34,921 nucleotides of DNA from Vibrio sp. 05-20-BW147 (GTDB lineage: Bacteria > Pseudomonadota > Gammaproteobacteria > Enterobacterales > Vibrionaceae), in assembly GCF_013369385.1 (NCBI RefSeq), contig NZ_SZTO01000026.1:1-34921 (forward strand), read 5' to 3'. The number at the start of each line of letters is the position of its first letter. Position 1 is the first letter of the stretch. Of the stretch, positions 7,709-15,792 are shown one piece after another. Made by a program: the position numbers and the translations under genes. The notes under the pieces were generated by a model. The model was given only the letters and a program-made list of their open reading frames with translations. It ran no database searches and was not told the origin of the DNA.

Positions 7709-9202
7709 ATGAGTCAGGCAGGCAATTCTCCGCTTTATGCAGCCATCGATCTCGGGTCGAATAGTTTTCATATGCTCGTAGTGCGTCATATCGATGGCAG
7801 CGTTCAAACTATGGCTAAAATCAAACGCAAAGTGCGTCTTGCCGCCGGGCTTGATGAACACAATGCGCTCAGTAAAGAAGCGATGCAGCGAGGATGGGAT
7901 TGCCTGAGCTTATTTGCGGAACGGTTGCAAGATATCCCCGCAGAGCACATTCGTATTGTTGGCACAGCCACACTGCGCACCGCCACTAACGTCGATCTGT
8001 TTCTGCAAAAGGCCAATCAAATCCTTGGCCACCCGATTGAAGTCATTTCTGGGGAAGAAGAAGCCGCGACGATTTACAAAGGCGTGGCGCACACCTCTGG
8101 GGGAAGCGGCCGACGCTTGGTGGTGGATATTGGTGGTGCGAGCACCGAGCTGATCATCGGTGAGGGGTTTGAAGCCAAAGCGCTGACGAGCCTCAAGATG
8201 GGTTGCGTAACTTGGCTGGAAAACTTTTTCAAAGATCGCCAACTCAGTGCACGCAACTTTGAGGCCGCCATTGAAGGGGCCAAGCAAACCTTATTACCGA
8301 TCTTGGAGCAATACAAATCACTCGGTTGGGATGTTTGTGTGGGCGCTTCCGGTACCGTACAAGCGCTGCAGGAAATCATGTTGGCGCAAGGCATGGACGA
8401 GGTCATTACCCACGCTAAGCTTAAGCGCTTACAAAAACAAGCCATGCTTGCGGATCATCTCGAAGAACTTGAAATTGAAGGGTTAACCCTCGAAAGAGCA
8501 CTGGTCTTCCCTAGTGGTTTATCGATTTTGATCGCTATTTTCGAACTGCTGGAAATCGACGCCATGACGCTTGCTGGCGGCGCTTTGCGTGAAGGCTTGG
8601 CATACGAGATGATGAGTGAGTTACGCCAAGATGATATTCGAGCACGCACGATTGGTAGCATCCAGAGTCGTTACCAGCTCGACAGTCAATATGGTCAGCA
8701 AGTCGCGAATTTGGCCTTAAAGCTGCTGCAACAAGTGGGCGACGTGATGTGGATCCCTGAACCACAAGGGGCCATGTTGCTAGAGACCACAGCCAAACTG
8801 CATGAAATTGGGTTGACCATTGATTTCAAAAAAGGTGGTGAGCACAGTGCGTATCTGATGCAGCATCTGGATCTTCCAGGGTTTACTCGCGCACAGAAAT
8901 TCTTAATGGGTGAAATTGCCCGTCGTTATCGTGAAGGCTTAACCTCGCTCCCAGAACAGCATGCACTGTCTGGCAACAGCGGCAAGCGCCTGCTGCGTTT
9001 ATTACGCTTGGCCGTGATCTTGTCGCATCGCCGTCAGCCATCCTTAGAGCCTGAGGTGACCCTGAGTGCTGAAGGTGACAAACTCACTTTAGCGATTGAT
9101 GCGCAATGGTTGGAAAACAATCCACTCACTGCAGCAGAACTGGAACTGGAAGCCAACCGCCAAACCGATATTGGCTGGCCTTTGGTTATAGAAAGTCGCT
9201 AG
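7709..9202 (+). CDS. gppA: guanosine pentaphosphate phosphohydrolase (Ppx/GppA family)
   Basis: Converts pppGpp to ppGpp in the stringent response; the family also includes exopolyphosphatases. The 497 residues match E. coli GppA in length. ASKHA-fold motifs are visible: [15 protein letters not shown] at the N terminus (phosphate 1), [28 protein letters not shown] (phosphate 2) and [12 protein letters not shown], followed by the C-terminal HD-like helical domain. The open frame extends upstream inside rhlB, but the ATG 7 nt after the rhlB stop begins the conserved sequence. Ppx is the alternative, but position after rhlB and length favour GppA. Confidence 0.93.
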
Positions 9203-9218
9203 CTCACAGAGAATAATA

Positions 9219-9250
9219 AAATCCCGAACCATGATGATTCGGGATTTTTT
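9219..9250. terminator. bidirectional terminator between gppA and yhhQ
   Basis: A stem of about 10 bp, AAATCCCGAA/TTCGGGATTT, with a 9-nt loop. On the plus strand it is followed by TTTTTG, serving gppA. On the minus strand it is followed by TATTATT, weakly serving the convergent yhhQ. Confidence 0.85.
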
Positions 9251-9283
9251 GTTTGTGCCACTCGAAATGAGAGCAACTGGCCG

Positions 9284-9955
9284 TTAACGTGATGCGGAAG
9301 CAACCGTAAAGTGAGGATTCACCGCGGTCAGCTTCTTAATCAAGTAATTCAACAGCACGCCATACATAGGGACAAACAGACCCAAGCTGATCACCAGTTT
9401 AAAACCATAATCCACCAGCGCAATTTCCGTCCAGTGTTCTGCCATAAACGCGTCTGGGCTTTGATAAAACGCGATAGCAAAGAACGCCAACGTATCCAGC
9501 GCATTACCAAATAGCGTCGAGCAAGTCGGTGCGACCCACCACTGTTTCATCTGGCGTAGACGGTTGAAGACGTGCACATCGAGGATCTGCCCTAGCAAAT
9601 ACGCCATAAAGCTAGCGATCGCGATGCGTGCAACAAATAAGTTGAACTCACCAAGATGAGCAAAGCCTTGGAACTGCCCTTCAAAAAACAATACCGATAA
9701 CGCGTAAGAGACAATCAACGCCGGCATCATCACTAAGAATATGATTTTACGTGCCAACTTAGCACCAAAAATGCGGACGGTGAGATCGGTCGCGAGAAAG
9801 ATAAATGGAAAGGTGAAAGCGCCCCAAGTGGTATGAAAACCCAAAATGGTAAACGGTAGCTGAACAAGGTAATTGCTCGATGCGATGATGACCAAATGGA
9901 ACAGGGCCAAATAGATAAGGGCGTTGCGCTGCTGCGCAGGGGTAAAGTTACTCAT
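9284..9955 (-). CDS. yhhQ: queuosine precursor transporter YhhQ
   Basis: Inner-membrane importer of the queuosine precursors preQ0/preQ1 (VUT/ECF-type DUF165 family), 223 residues with about six membrane segments. Family-diagnostic stretches are SSNYLVQLP, GFHTTWGAFTFPFIFLATDL and GQILDVHVFNRLRQ; the match to E. coli YhhQ runs end to end. The frame extends 19 codons upstream, but that extension is only translated riboswitch; the ATG after AAAAAGGTATCGC begins the conserved protein. The riboswitch directly upstream agrees with the substrate. Confidence 0.94.
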   Translation of the reverse strand: MSNFTPAQQRNALIYLALFHLVIIASSNYLVQLPFTILGFHTTWGAFTFPFIFLATDLTVRIFGAKLARKIIFLVMMPALIVSYALSVLFFEGQFQGFAHLGEFNLFVARIAIASFMAYLLGQILDVHVFNRLRQMKQWWVAPTCSTLFGNALDTLAFFAIAFYQSPDAFMAEHWTEIALVDYGFKLVISLGLFVPMYGVLLNYLIKKLTAVNPHFTVASASR

Positions 9956-9960
9956 GCGAT

Positions 9961-9997
9961 ACCTTTTTAGTTTGGTTTGGGGGCGAGGGAACCCAAA
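9961..9997 (-). promoter_or_regulatory. preQ1-I-type riboswitch in front of yhhQ
   Basis: On the minus strand TTTGGG (9992-9997) pairs with CCCAAA (9976-9981) around a 10-nt pyrimidine-rich loop TTCCCTCGCC. It is followed by the A-rich tail CCAAACTAAAAAGG, whose AAGG is the yhhQ ribosome binding site. This is the layout of the small preQ1-I aptamer: stem, short C-rich loop, and an A-rich tail that folds back as an H-type pseudoknot and hides the Shine-Dalgarno. Loop CCCU could pair with the tail AGG. The gene it precedes imports the ligand, which supports the call. Control would be translational. Confidence 0.72.
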
Positions 9998-10086
9998 TCG
10001 AGTCTTCTCCAACAGGAAAACACTCTTACCAACAATGTAAAATGAAAATGTTTCCGTTCATCGTTTTGCCGATGAAGCGGCGGGCG

Positions 10087-10114
10087 ATTATACATTAATC
10101 GATATCGAGTACAA
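10087..10114 (-). promoter_or_regulatory. promoter of yhhQ
   Basis: The minus strand has -35 TTGTAC, a 16-bp spacer and -10 TATAAT, giving a leader of about 125 nt that carries the riboswitch at its end. Confidence 0.65.
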
Positions 10115-10181
10115 GCAGTGAGCGGTACGCAAACGATTGAACACCATTTCGCCGCTAGCAGAGCCAAAATGCATCGATAAA

Positions 10182-10211
10182 AAAGGGATGTTTCATGTGA
10201 AACATCCCTTT
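10182..10211 (-). terminator. terminator of the recQ operon, with a parS-like core
   Basis: A perfect inverted repeat, AAAGGGATGTTTCA through TGAAACATCCCTTT, is followed on the minus strand by a run of T (TTTTTTATC). It ends the recQ/DUF3630-like transcript. Its centre (10189-10204), TGTTTCATGTGAAACA, differs from the 16-bp parS consensus at one position (CATGTG for CACGTG). Confidence 0.85.
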
Positions 10212-10231
10212 GAAAATGAAAGATTTCGCAC

Positions 10232-10546
10232 CTAAAAACCTTTGGCAAAAAGTTGCGCTAAGTAGTCCATTACCTCTCGGCTATCATCCACAGTTAACGA
10301 CTCAAACCAGACCGCCTCACTGTAATGTTCCGCTTTCAGAAATAGATGTGTCTCTTCAAAATCGACCAACCAGCTGTGCACGTCGCCATCCCACTGTTTT
10401 TCCACCACTTGAGCAGACAACAGTTTAAGAAGCCGCTCAGCCAACGCGGGAAAGGTATCAAGATTAAAGCGTGGCGTGCGAATCAACAATCGACCTTCTT
10501 GCGCCATGTACTCCGTTAAACCAAATTCCTTGTTGTTCTCATCCAT
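10232..10546 (-). CDS. conserved hypothetical protein, DUF3630-like
   Basis: A 104-residue acidic soluble protein with no signal peptide or membrane segment. From its size and place directly behind recQ it resembles the DUF3630 family of vibrios and relatives, whose function I do not know; the family call is from memory and unverified. The ATG overlaps the recQ stop by 8 nt (ATGGATGA), so translation is probably coupled to RecQ. It is closed by the hairpin terminator just downstream, making recQ and this gene a two-gene operon. Confidence 0.7.
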   Translation of the reverse strand: MDENNKEFGLTEYMAQEGRLLIRTPRFNLDTFPALAERLLKLLSAQVVEKQWDGDVHSWLVDFEETHLFLKAEHYSEAVWFESLTVDDSREVMDYLAQLFAKGF

Positions 10547-12374
10547 AATGAGTGATGTGCTCCTGAATCAAATCTAAAAACGGATCCGCGTATTTTTCTA
10601 GTTTGCGCTGCCCGACACCGCTCACCGCGAGCATTTCACCATATGAGGTCGGCAATATTTCAGCCATGTCGATCAGCGTGGCATCACTGAACACCACATA
10701 CGGTGGGATCTCTTCCTCATCGGCAATCGATTTGCGTAGCTTACGTAATTTGGCGAACAGCTTTTTGTCGTAATGTTTGTTCGATAGCTTATCTGCTTTG
10801 GCACTGCGCGCGGCAGTATCCAAACGTGGCACCGCCAGCTCCAACGTCATATCACCACGCAGCAATGGCCTTGCTTCTTCGGTTAACTGTAAAGTCGAAT
10901 TGCGGGTGATGTTTTGAAACAGCAGCCCTTTGTGGATCAGTTGGCGGAAAATGCTCACCCAATAGTCATGGCTGTGATCACGCCCTAAACCGTAGGTCGA
11001 AATCTTATCGTGGCCGTGTTCCCGGATACGAATGTTTTGCATCCCACGCAACACTTCCACTACGTAGCCCATGCCAAAACTCTGATTAACGCGATAAACA
11101 CACGACAACGCTTTGCGTGCTTCTTCCGTTGCATCAAAATGCTTCGGCGGATCTAAGCAAATATCGCAATTGCCGCAAGGCTTCTCGCGGTATTCACCAA
11201 AATAGTTCAGCAGCACTTGGCGACGACAGGTTTGCGCCTCAGCAAAGGCACTCATCGCATTGAGCTTATGACTTTCCACTTGTTTTTGCGGGCCATCGTC
11301 TTTCTCATCCAACATGCGGCGCAACCAAGTGATGTCTGCCGGGTCGTAGAGCATCATCGCTTCGGCGGGCAGGCCATCACGCCCTGCTCGACCCGTCTCT
11401 TGATAGTACGATTCAATGTTGCGTGGAATATCGAAATGCACCACAAAGCGCACATTGGGTTTGTTGATCCCCATACCAAAGGCCACTGTCGCCACGACGA
11501 TTTGGATGTCATCTCGTTGAAACGCTTCTTGCACGTAAGCGCGCTCATCGGCGTCCATACCGGCGTGATAACCCGCCGCTCGAATATGGTTATTGCACAG
11601 TTTCTCGGTCAGCATTTCAACTTTTTTACGGCTACCACAATAAATAATGCCGCAATTGCCTTTTTGGCTTTCCAAATAGCGAATCACTTGAGAGACCGGC
11701 TTGTGCTTCTCCACTAGGTCATAACGAATGTTGGGGCGATCAAAACTGCCGAGATAAACGTGAGGCTCATTTAGATGCAAGCGACCTAAAATGTCTTTGC
11801 GCGTCGCATCGTCTGCCGTGGCCGTTAGCGCCATAAACGGCACGTGAGGAAAATGATGCTTCAATTGCCCTAACGCGGCGTACTCGGGACGGAAATCATG
11901 TCCCCACTGAGAGATACAGTGCGCTTCATCGACAGCAATCATCGTCAAGGGCAAATTTTCCAGCCGCTCAATAAAGTCGCGCATCAACACTCGCTCTGGC
12001 GAAACGTACACCAATTTGAGCTGTCCCGCGTGCATGCGGTTGTAGACGCTGAGCAAAGCGTCACGTGATAAGGTCGAGTTGACACATTCTGCCGCGACAC
12101 CGTTGGCTTTAAGTTGGTCAACCTGATCTTTCATCAGCGAAATCAAAGGGGAGATCACTAAGGTAATGCCGGAGCGTACCAGAGCAGGAATTTGATAGCA
12201 CAGCGATTTGCCGCCACCGGTGGGCATGATCACCAAACTGTCTTTTCCCTCAACAGCCGCCTCGATCACCGACTGCTGCCCCTCACGGAAGGTCTGATAG
12301 CCGAACACCTGTGATAAAACGCTTTGGGGCGTCATCGAGGTATCGGAAGGGTCGGCAAGCAGCGTGGAAGTCAT
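10539..12374 (-). CDS. recQ: ATP-dependent DNA helicase RecQ
   Basis: 3'-5' DNA helicase of recombination and repair, 611 residues from the chosen ATG. Motifs are FREGQ, Walker A MPTGGGKS at about 50-57, DEAH at about 149-152 with the aromatic-rich loop ISQWGHDFRPEY, GMGINKPNVRFVVH, and QETGRAGRDG. The RQC zinc cluster is C-RR through CGNCDIC, and a C-terminal HRDC domain is present. The frame is open 14 codons further to a GTG; the ATG of MTSTLLADP was preferred because the extra residues are not typical, though an ATG 13 codons further in is possible. The ribosome binding site is weak. Confidence 0.96.
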   Translation of the reverse strand: MTSTLLADPSDTSMTPQSVLSQVFGYQTFREGQQSVIEAAVEGKDSLVIMPTGGGKSLCYQIPALVRSGITLVISPLISLMKDQVDQLKANGVAAECVNSTLSRDALLSVYNRMHAGQLKLVYVSPERVLMRDFIERLENLPLTMIAVDEAHCISQWGHDFRPEYAALGQLKHHFPHVPFMALTATADDATRKDILGRLHLNEPHVYLGSFDRPNIRYDLVEKHKPVSQVIRYLESQKGNCGIIYCGSRKKVEMLTEKLCNNHIRAAGYHAGMDADERAYVQEAFQRDDIQIVVATVAFGMGINKPNVRFVVHFDIPRNIESYYQETGRAGRDGLPAEAMMLYDPADITWLRRMLDEKDDGPQKQVESHKLNAMSAFAEAQTCRRQVLLNYFGEYREKPCGNCDICLDPPKHFDATEEARKALSCVYRVNQSFGMGYVVEVLRGMQNIRIREHGHDKISTYGLGRDHSHDYWVSIFRQLIHKGLLFQNITRNSTLQLTEEARPLLRGDMTLELAVPRLDTAARSAKADKLSNKHYDKKLFAKLRKLRKSIADEEEIPPYVVFSDATLIDMAEILPTSYGEMLAVSGVGQRKLEKYADPFLDLIQEHITHYG

Positions 12375-12555
12375 GAACAGTCTCAGTATTGGTCTTGATG
12401 GTGGTCTCGAAAGCACTCAATATTGCGAAATGCCCAAGATAATGAGGGCACATTGTAATGGCGTTTGATGGTGAATTAAACCGCAAAATACTAGGTGATT
12501 CCGGACCTCGCTCTTATACTGACCCATCCTTGATAACTAAGTTGGCTATCGTTCA

Positions 12556-13470
12556 ATGACCGCAGAAGAACAACAAAAAGCACGCCAAGGGGTGTTACTC
12601 GCCTTAGGTGCTTATACCATGTGGGGCATCGCGCCCATCTATTTTAAGTCGCTCGCGGCGGTCTCTCCACTCGAGATACTCAGCCATCGCGTGGTGTGGT
12701 CTTTTTTCCTGCTCGCTGCCCTGCTCCATTTTGGCCGTCATTGGCGCACCGTGCGCGACGTTTTAACCAGCAAGAGCAAAATGCTCTATCTGGTCACGAC
12801 CGCCATTTTAGTCGGCGCTAACTGGTTAATTTTTATTTGGGCGGTCAATGCCAACCACATGCTTGACGCCAGTCTTGGCTATTACATCAACCCACTGATC
12901 AATGTGTTGCTCGGCATGCTGTTTCTTGGTGAGCGATTACGTAAATTGCAGTGGTTTGCGGTCACCTTAGCGGCTTGTGGTGTGCTGGTGCAGCTTGTCG
13001 TCTTTGGTTCGGTACCAATCGTCGCGATTGCCCTCGCCTTTAGCTTTGGCTTCTACGGTTTGCTGCGTAAAAAAGTCAGCGTCGATGCCCAAACCGGACT
13101 GTTCATTGAAACCTTGGTGATGCTGCCAGCTGCGGCGATTTACCTGTTGTTTATTGCCGACACCCCCACCTCTAATATGTTGGCCAACCCTAGCCAGCTC
13201 AATCTGCTGCTCATTGCTGCTGGTGTGGTTACGACGCTGCCTTTGCTCTGCTTTACTGGCGCCGCAACTCGACTCAAGTTGTCCACCTTAGGCTTTTTCC
13301 AATACATAGGCCCAAGTTTGATGTTCTTACTGGCCGTGTTGATTTACGGTGAAGCCTTCACCAGTGACAAAGCGCTCACCTTCGCCTTTATCTGGGGGGC
13401 ACTCGTGGTATTTAGTTTCGATGGCTTACGCTATCGCCGCAATAGCCGAAAAACCGCACTCAGCCACTGA
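12556..13470 (+). CDS. rarD: RarD-type EamA permease (chloramphenicol-sensitive protein family)
   Basis: Inner-membrane protein of 304 residues with about ten membrane segments in two EamA halves. It matches E. coli RarD over most of its length (for example GVLLALGAYTMWGIAPIYFK, NHMLDASLGYYINPL, STLGFFQYIGPSLMFLLAV). The transported substrate is unknown. It is divergent from recQ; the shared 180-bp gap holds no obvious operator. The ATG lacks a strong Shine-Dalgarno. Transcription ends at the hairpin 36 nt after the stop. Confidence 0.92.
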   Translation: MTAEEQQKARQGVLLALGAYTMWGIAPIYFKSLAAVSPLEILSHRVVWSFFLLAALLHFGRHWRTVRDVLTSKSKMLYLVTTAILVGANWLIFIWAVNANHMLDASLGYYINPLINVLLGMLFLGERLRKLQWFAVTLAACGVLVQLVVFGSVPIVAIALAFSFGFYGLLRKKVSVDAQTGLFIETLVMLPAAAIYLLFIADTPTSNMLANPSQLNLLLIAAGVVTTLPLLCFTGAATRLKLSTLGFFQYIGPSLMFLLAVLIYGEAFTSDKALTFAFIWGALVVFSFDGLRYRRNSRKTALSH

Positions 13471-13505
13471 TCGTTTTTTACAAGACAAATGCCATTGAGC
13501 TCGCT

Positions 13506-13536
13506 AAGCTTGGTCACAAACTGACCAAGCTTTTTT
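13506..13536 (+). terminator. intrinsic terminator after rarD
   Basis: A perfect 11-bp stem AAGCTTGGTCA/TGACCAAGCTT with a 5-nt loop is followed by six T. It ends only 7 nt before the start codon of the next gene. Confidence 0.9.
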
Positions 13537-13543
13537 GTACTCT

Positions 13544-14341
13544 ATGGAGCAGATCCACTACATCCCAACACAAGATGACAAGCTCAGCCTGATTGATGCG
13601 AAGTATCAGAAGTTTGCCTTTTCACGGCACTATCATCTGGATTTCCATATCGGGCTGATTACTCATGGCGAACAGCAGTTCCATTCACAGGGTTGTCATC
13701 ATCACGTTGGTCATGGGCAGATTGTCATCATGCCTCCTGACGAGCTGCACGATGGCCATTCCAAACAACAAGAAGGCTATCAGGTGAATGTCTTTGCGAT
13801 CGAACCTCATCTGTTAAGCGATCTCGCCGATCTTAAGCAAAATGGTCAAATTATCAGCTTTAATCAGTTGATCATCTCCGATCCTGTAGTTTTTTCACAA
13901 CTTCGTAACCTGCACGCTTGGTTGCGCAGTAAAAAAATCAGCCAACTCGCCCAAGATTGTTTGCCATTTGAAGGATTTAGCACCCTTTTTGATCGCTATG
14001 GATCCACTGGCCGCCAAAAAGCCGTACCGCTGGGTCTGCAATCGCAGGCGACACTCAAAGAGTTTCTACTGGCGAATCTCGATCAACCTGTGCGCTTAGA
14101 AACACTGGCACAGCTCTGCCAACTTTCCCCCACTCAATTTCAGCGCCAGTTCAAAACCAGAATGGGCATGACACCCTATGCGTGGCTGAGCCGCTTACGT
14201 TTAGAACAAGCAATGAAGTTGCTCCAAGCGGGCCAATCCGGCACTGAGGTGGCCCACCAAATTGGCTACTACGATCAAGCGCATTTCAGCAAAGCCTTCA
14301 AACAGACCTACGGTATTACCCCCTCGCAAATTGTACGTTAG
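13544..14341 (+). CDS. AraC-family transcriptional regulator
   Basis: A 265-residue regulator. The N-terminal half is a cupin-like AraC effector domain (HYHLDFHIGLITHGEQQF, then MPPDELHDGH). The last 100 residues form the double helix-turn-helix: LETLAQLCQLSPTQFQRQFK, then GTEVAHQIGYYDQAHFSKAF with TYGITPSQ. The frame opens three codons earlier at a TTG. The ATG begins 7 nt after the T-run of the rarD terminator and has no visible Shine-Dalgarno, so it must depend on readthrough, an upstream promoter overlapping rarD, or a very short leader. It is followed by a LysE/RhtB exporter, a common pairing in which the regulator controls an amino-acid exporter. The effector is unknown. Confidence 0.9.
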   Translation: MEQIHYIPTQDDKLSLIDAKYQKFAFSRHYHLDFHIGLITHGEQQFHSQGCHHHVGHGQIVIMPPDELHDGHSKQQEGYQVNVFAIEPHLLSDLADLKQNGQIISFNQLIISDPVVFSQLRNLHAWLRSKKISQLAQDCLPFEGFSTLFDRYGSTGRQKAVPLGLQSQATLKEFLLANLDQPVRLETLAQLCQLSPTQFQRQFKTRMGMTPYAWLSRLRLEQAMKLLQAGQSGTEVAHQIGYYDQAHFSKAFKQTYGITPSQIVR

Positions 14342-14428
14342 TGCTGCCTGTGTCAGTTTTTTACAAGCGCAAAGCCGCGCAACCCGAGACAATCAACGCT
14401 CGATTTTGATGATGCACGAGAAACACTC

Positions 14429-15100
14429 ATGAACGAACTGACGATTTTACTGACGCTGGCAAGCGTCCACTTTATTGCTTTGATGAGTCCTGGCCCCGAT
14501 GTGGCACTGGTCGTGCAAAACGCAAGCCGCTATGGCCGCCAAACGGGCCTTTTTATTGCCCTCGGTTTGTCTGTTGGCATTTTGCTGCATTCTCTATTAA
14601 GCCTGACGGGCGTGAGTTACTTGGTCCACCAGCAACCGATGTTGTATGCCTTATTGCAACTGCTGGGTGGCAGCTATTTGCTCTATTTGGGTATTGGCGC
14701 GTTGCGTTCCGTATTACGTCATTGGCGTCAGCCGTCGGTGAATCCCACTGCCACTCAACGGCAGGACGATCTGAACACGAAACGCCAAGCCTTTCTCAAG
14801 GGCTTTGCCACCAACATTCTCAATCCCAAGGCGTTAGTGTTTTTTGTCAGCCTGCTATCGAGCTTAATCCCAGCAACCATGTCGCTCTCTGGCAAGGCCA
14901 CAGCGGTGATGATTTTATTTGCCTTGTCATTTCTTTGGTTTGCCAGCTTAGCGTGGGCGCTCTCTGGCCGCCGAATGCAACAGCATTTACACAAAGCGAG
15001 TGTCTATATTGATGGCATTTGCGGCATTTTATTCTGCTTAATTGGCGCAGGCATCCTCTACAACACGGTGATTCATCAAGTCATCAGCCAAGTTGCATAG
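14429..15100 (+). CDS. LysE/RhtB-family amino-acid exporter
   Basis: Inner-membrane protein of 223 residues with about six membrane segments. Family signatures are SPGPDVALVVQNASRYGRQ near residues 20-38, GLSVGILLHSL, LGGSYLLYLGIGALR and FATNILNPKALVFFVSLL. These proteins export amino acids or homoserine lactone-like compounds; the substrate here cannot be read. It lies 87 nt after the AraC regulator on the same strand, so co-regulation is likely. No hairpin terminator with a U-run was seen after it, and the VarA box of the next RNA gene begins 18 nt past its stop. Confidence 0.93.
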   Translation: MNELTILLTLASVHFIALMSPGPDVALVVQNASRYGRQTGLFIALGLSVGILLHSLLSLTGVSYLVHQQPMLYALLQLLGGSYLLYLGIGALRSVLRHWRQPSVNPTATQRQDDLNTKRQAFLKGFATNILNPKALVFFVSLLSSLIPATMSLSGKATAVMILFALSFLWFASLAWALSGRRMQQHLHKASVYIDGICGILFCLIGAGILYNTVIHQVISQVA

Positions 15101-15117
15101 TCTTTTGCTCTTCGCCG

Positions 15118-15135
15118 TGTAAGAGATCTCTCACA
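15118..15135 (+). promoter_or_regulatory. VarA/GacA/UvrY upstream activating box
   Basis: TGTAAG-AGATCT-CTCACA matches the GacA-family consensus TGTAAG-N6-CTTACA with one mismatch and is nearly palindromic. It lies about 170 bp upstream of the proposed CsrB start, similar to the distance of such boxes in front of rsmZ and csrB genes. A second half-box TGTAAG is at 15162-15167. Confidence 0.75.
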
Positions 15136-15263
15136 AACAAGTAAGCCAATGTCGTTTTTTATGTAAGACACCGGAGAGAAAACAACACTAACTTTATGAT
15201 TTTATTGAATACGCATGCTTTTTAGCCATGTTATGCATGTAGAAATGTGCGCTGGATCCGTTG

Positions 15264-15291
15264 TTGGTGCTGGGGAAAAAGTTACTATGAA
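15264..15291 (+). promoter_or_regulatory. possible promoter of the CsrB-type sRNA
   Basis: TTGGTG, a 16-bp spacer and TATGAA put the RNA start near 15298. The elements are weak, as expected for a promoter that needs VarA. The exact start is uncertain by tens of bases. Confidence 0.4.
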
Positions 15292-15297
15292 TACGTC

Positions 15298-15704
15298 GGA
15301 AGGATGCTGACACGGAACAGGAAATGACTACGGATTAGGTCATCTTCAGGAAGAAGATACGGTTATTCAGGATGAATAGTCGGCATGGAAAGCAAATTGG
15401 ACATTGAACGGACGCAATAGTAGCTAGGATAGTTACTACTAAGGAAGGCAATGGACACCTCTGGATGAGGCAAGGACTGAACATCAGGAAGATGTCAGGG
15501 ACACCGCTCAGGGAACAAGTGATGTGAGCCAACGAGGATTGTTGGTAGACCAGGATAGGTCAAGGACACCGCTAGGAAGGCGACGAAAGGATTAAGCTGA
15601 CGGATTCAGCATACTATCAAGGATTTGATGCAGGGAGCACTTTAGTAGCTGGATTGCTGCAAGTAAGACCATAACCCCGATGGGCGAAAGCCCTCGGGGT
15701 TTTT
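15298..15704 (+). ncRNA. csrB: CsrB-family sRNA that sequesters CsrA
   Basis: This stretch has no supported coding gene but carries about 26 GGA motifs on the plus strand between 15301 and 15660, while the complement (TCC) is nearly absent. Many sit in hairpin loops, for example ATCTTC-AGGA-AGAAGAT, TATTC-AGGA-TGAATA and ACATC-AGGA-AGATGT. That is the architecture of CsrB/CsrC RNAs, which titrate the translational regulator CsrA. The 3' part (GCAGGGAGCA, then AGTAGCTGGA and TGCTGC) resembles the 3' end of E. coli CsrB, and a strong terminator follows. Vibrios carry several such RNAs (CsrB, C, D); which one this is cannot be told. The 5' end is inferred from a weak promoter, so length (about 400 nt) is approximate. 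Confidence 0.88.
15673..15704 (+). terminator. terminator of the CsrB-type sRNA
   Basis: A GC-rich hairpin, ACCCCGA/TCGGGGT, is extended by GGGC-GAAA-GCCC with one bulged T and followed by TTTTTC. Confidence 0.92.
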
Positions 15705-15742
15705 CTTTGCTTGCTATTTGTCTCCGCTCACTGCGACATAAA

Positions 15743-15765
15743 AAACGGCGCCTTCAGCGCCGTTT
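15743..15765 (-). terminator. terminator of uvrD
   Basis: A 9-bp stem AAACGGCGC/GCGCCGTTT with a 5-nt loop; the T-run of the distal arm continues past the stem on the minus strand (TTTTTTATG). It lies 28 nt past the uvrD stop. Confidence 0.88.
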
Positions 15766-15792
15766 GCAGATAGATTGGGGATCGATAAACCA

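Noticed and set aside
7490..7861. 123-codon minus-strand frame across the rhlB/gppA junction
   Set aside because: It is antisense to both conserved genes and covers their junction; a shadow of their codon usage.
12375..12416. 14-residue longer RecQ beginning at a GTG
   Set aside because: The added residues are not family-like and the ATG is available; left open as an alternative start only.
15335..15532. 65-codon minus-strand frame inside the CsrB-type RNA
   Set aside because: The region's strand-biased GGA repeats and hairpins explain the sequence; the frame has no ribosome binding site or family likeness.
15298..15660. Short repeated motifs that could suggest a CRISPR array or satellite repeat
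   Set aside because: Repeats are only the GGA-type motif with irregular spacing and no constant repeat of 20 or more bases, which fits CsrB and not CRISPR.
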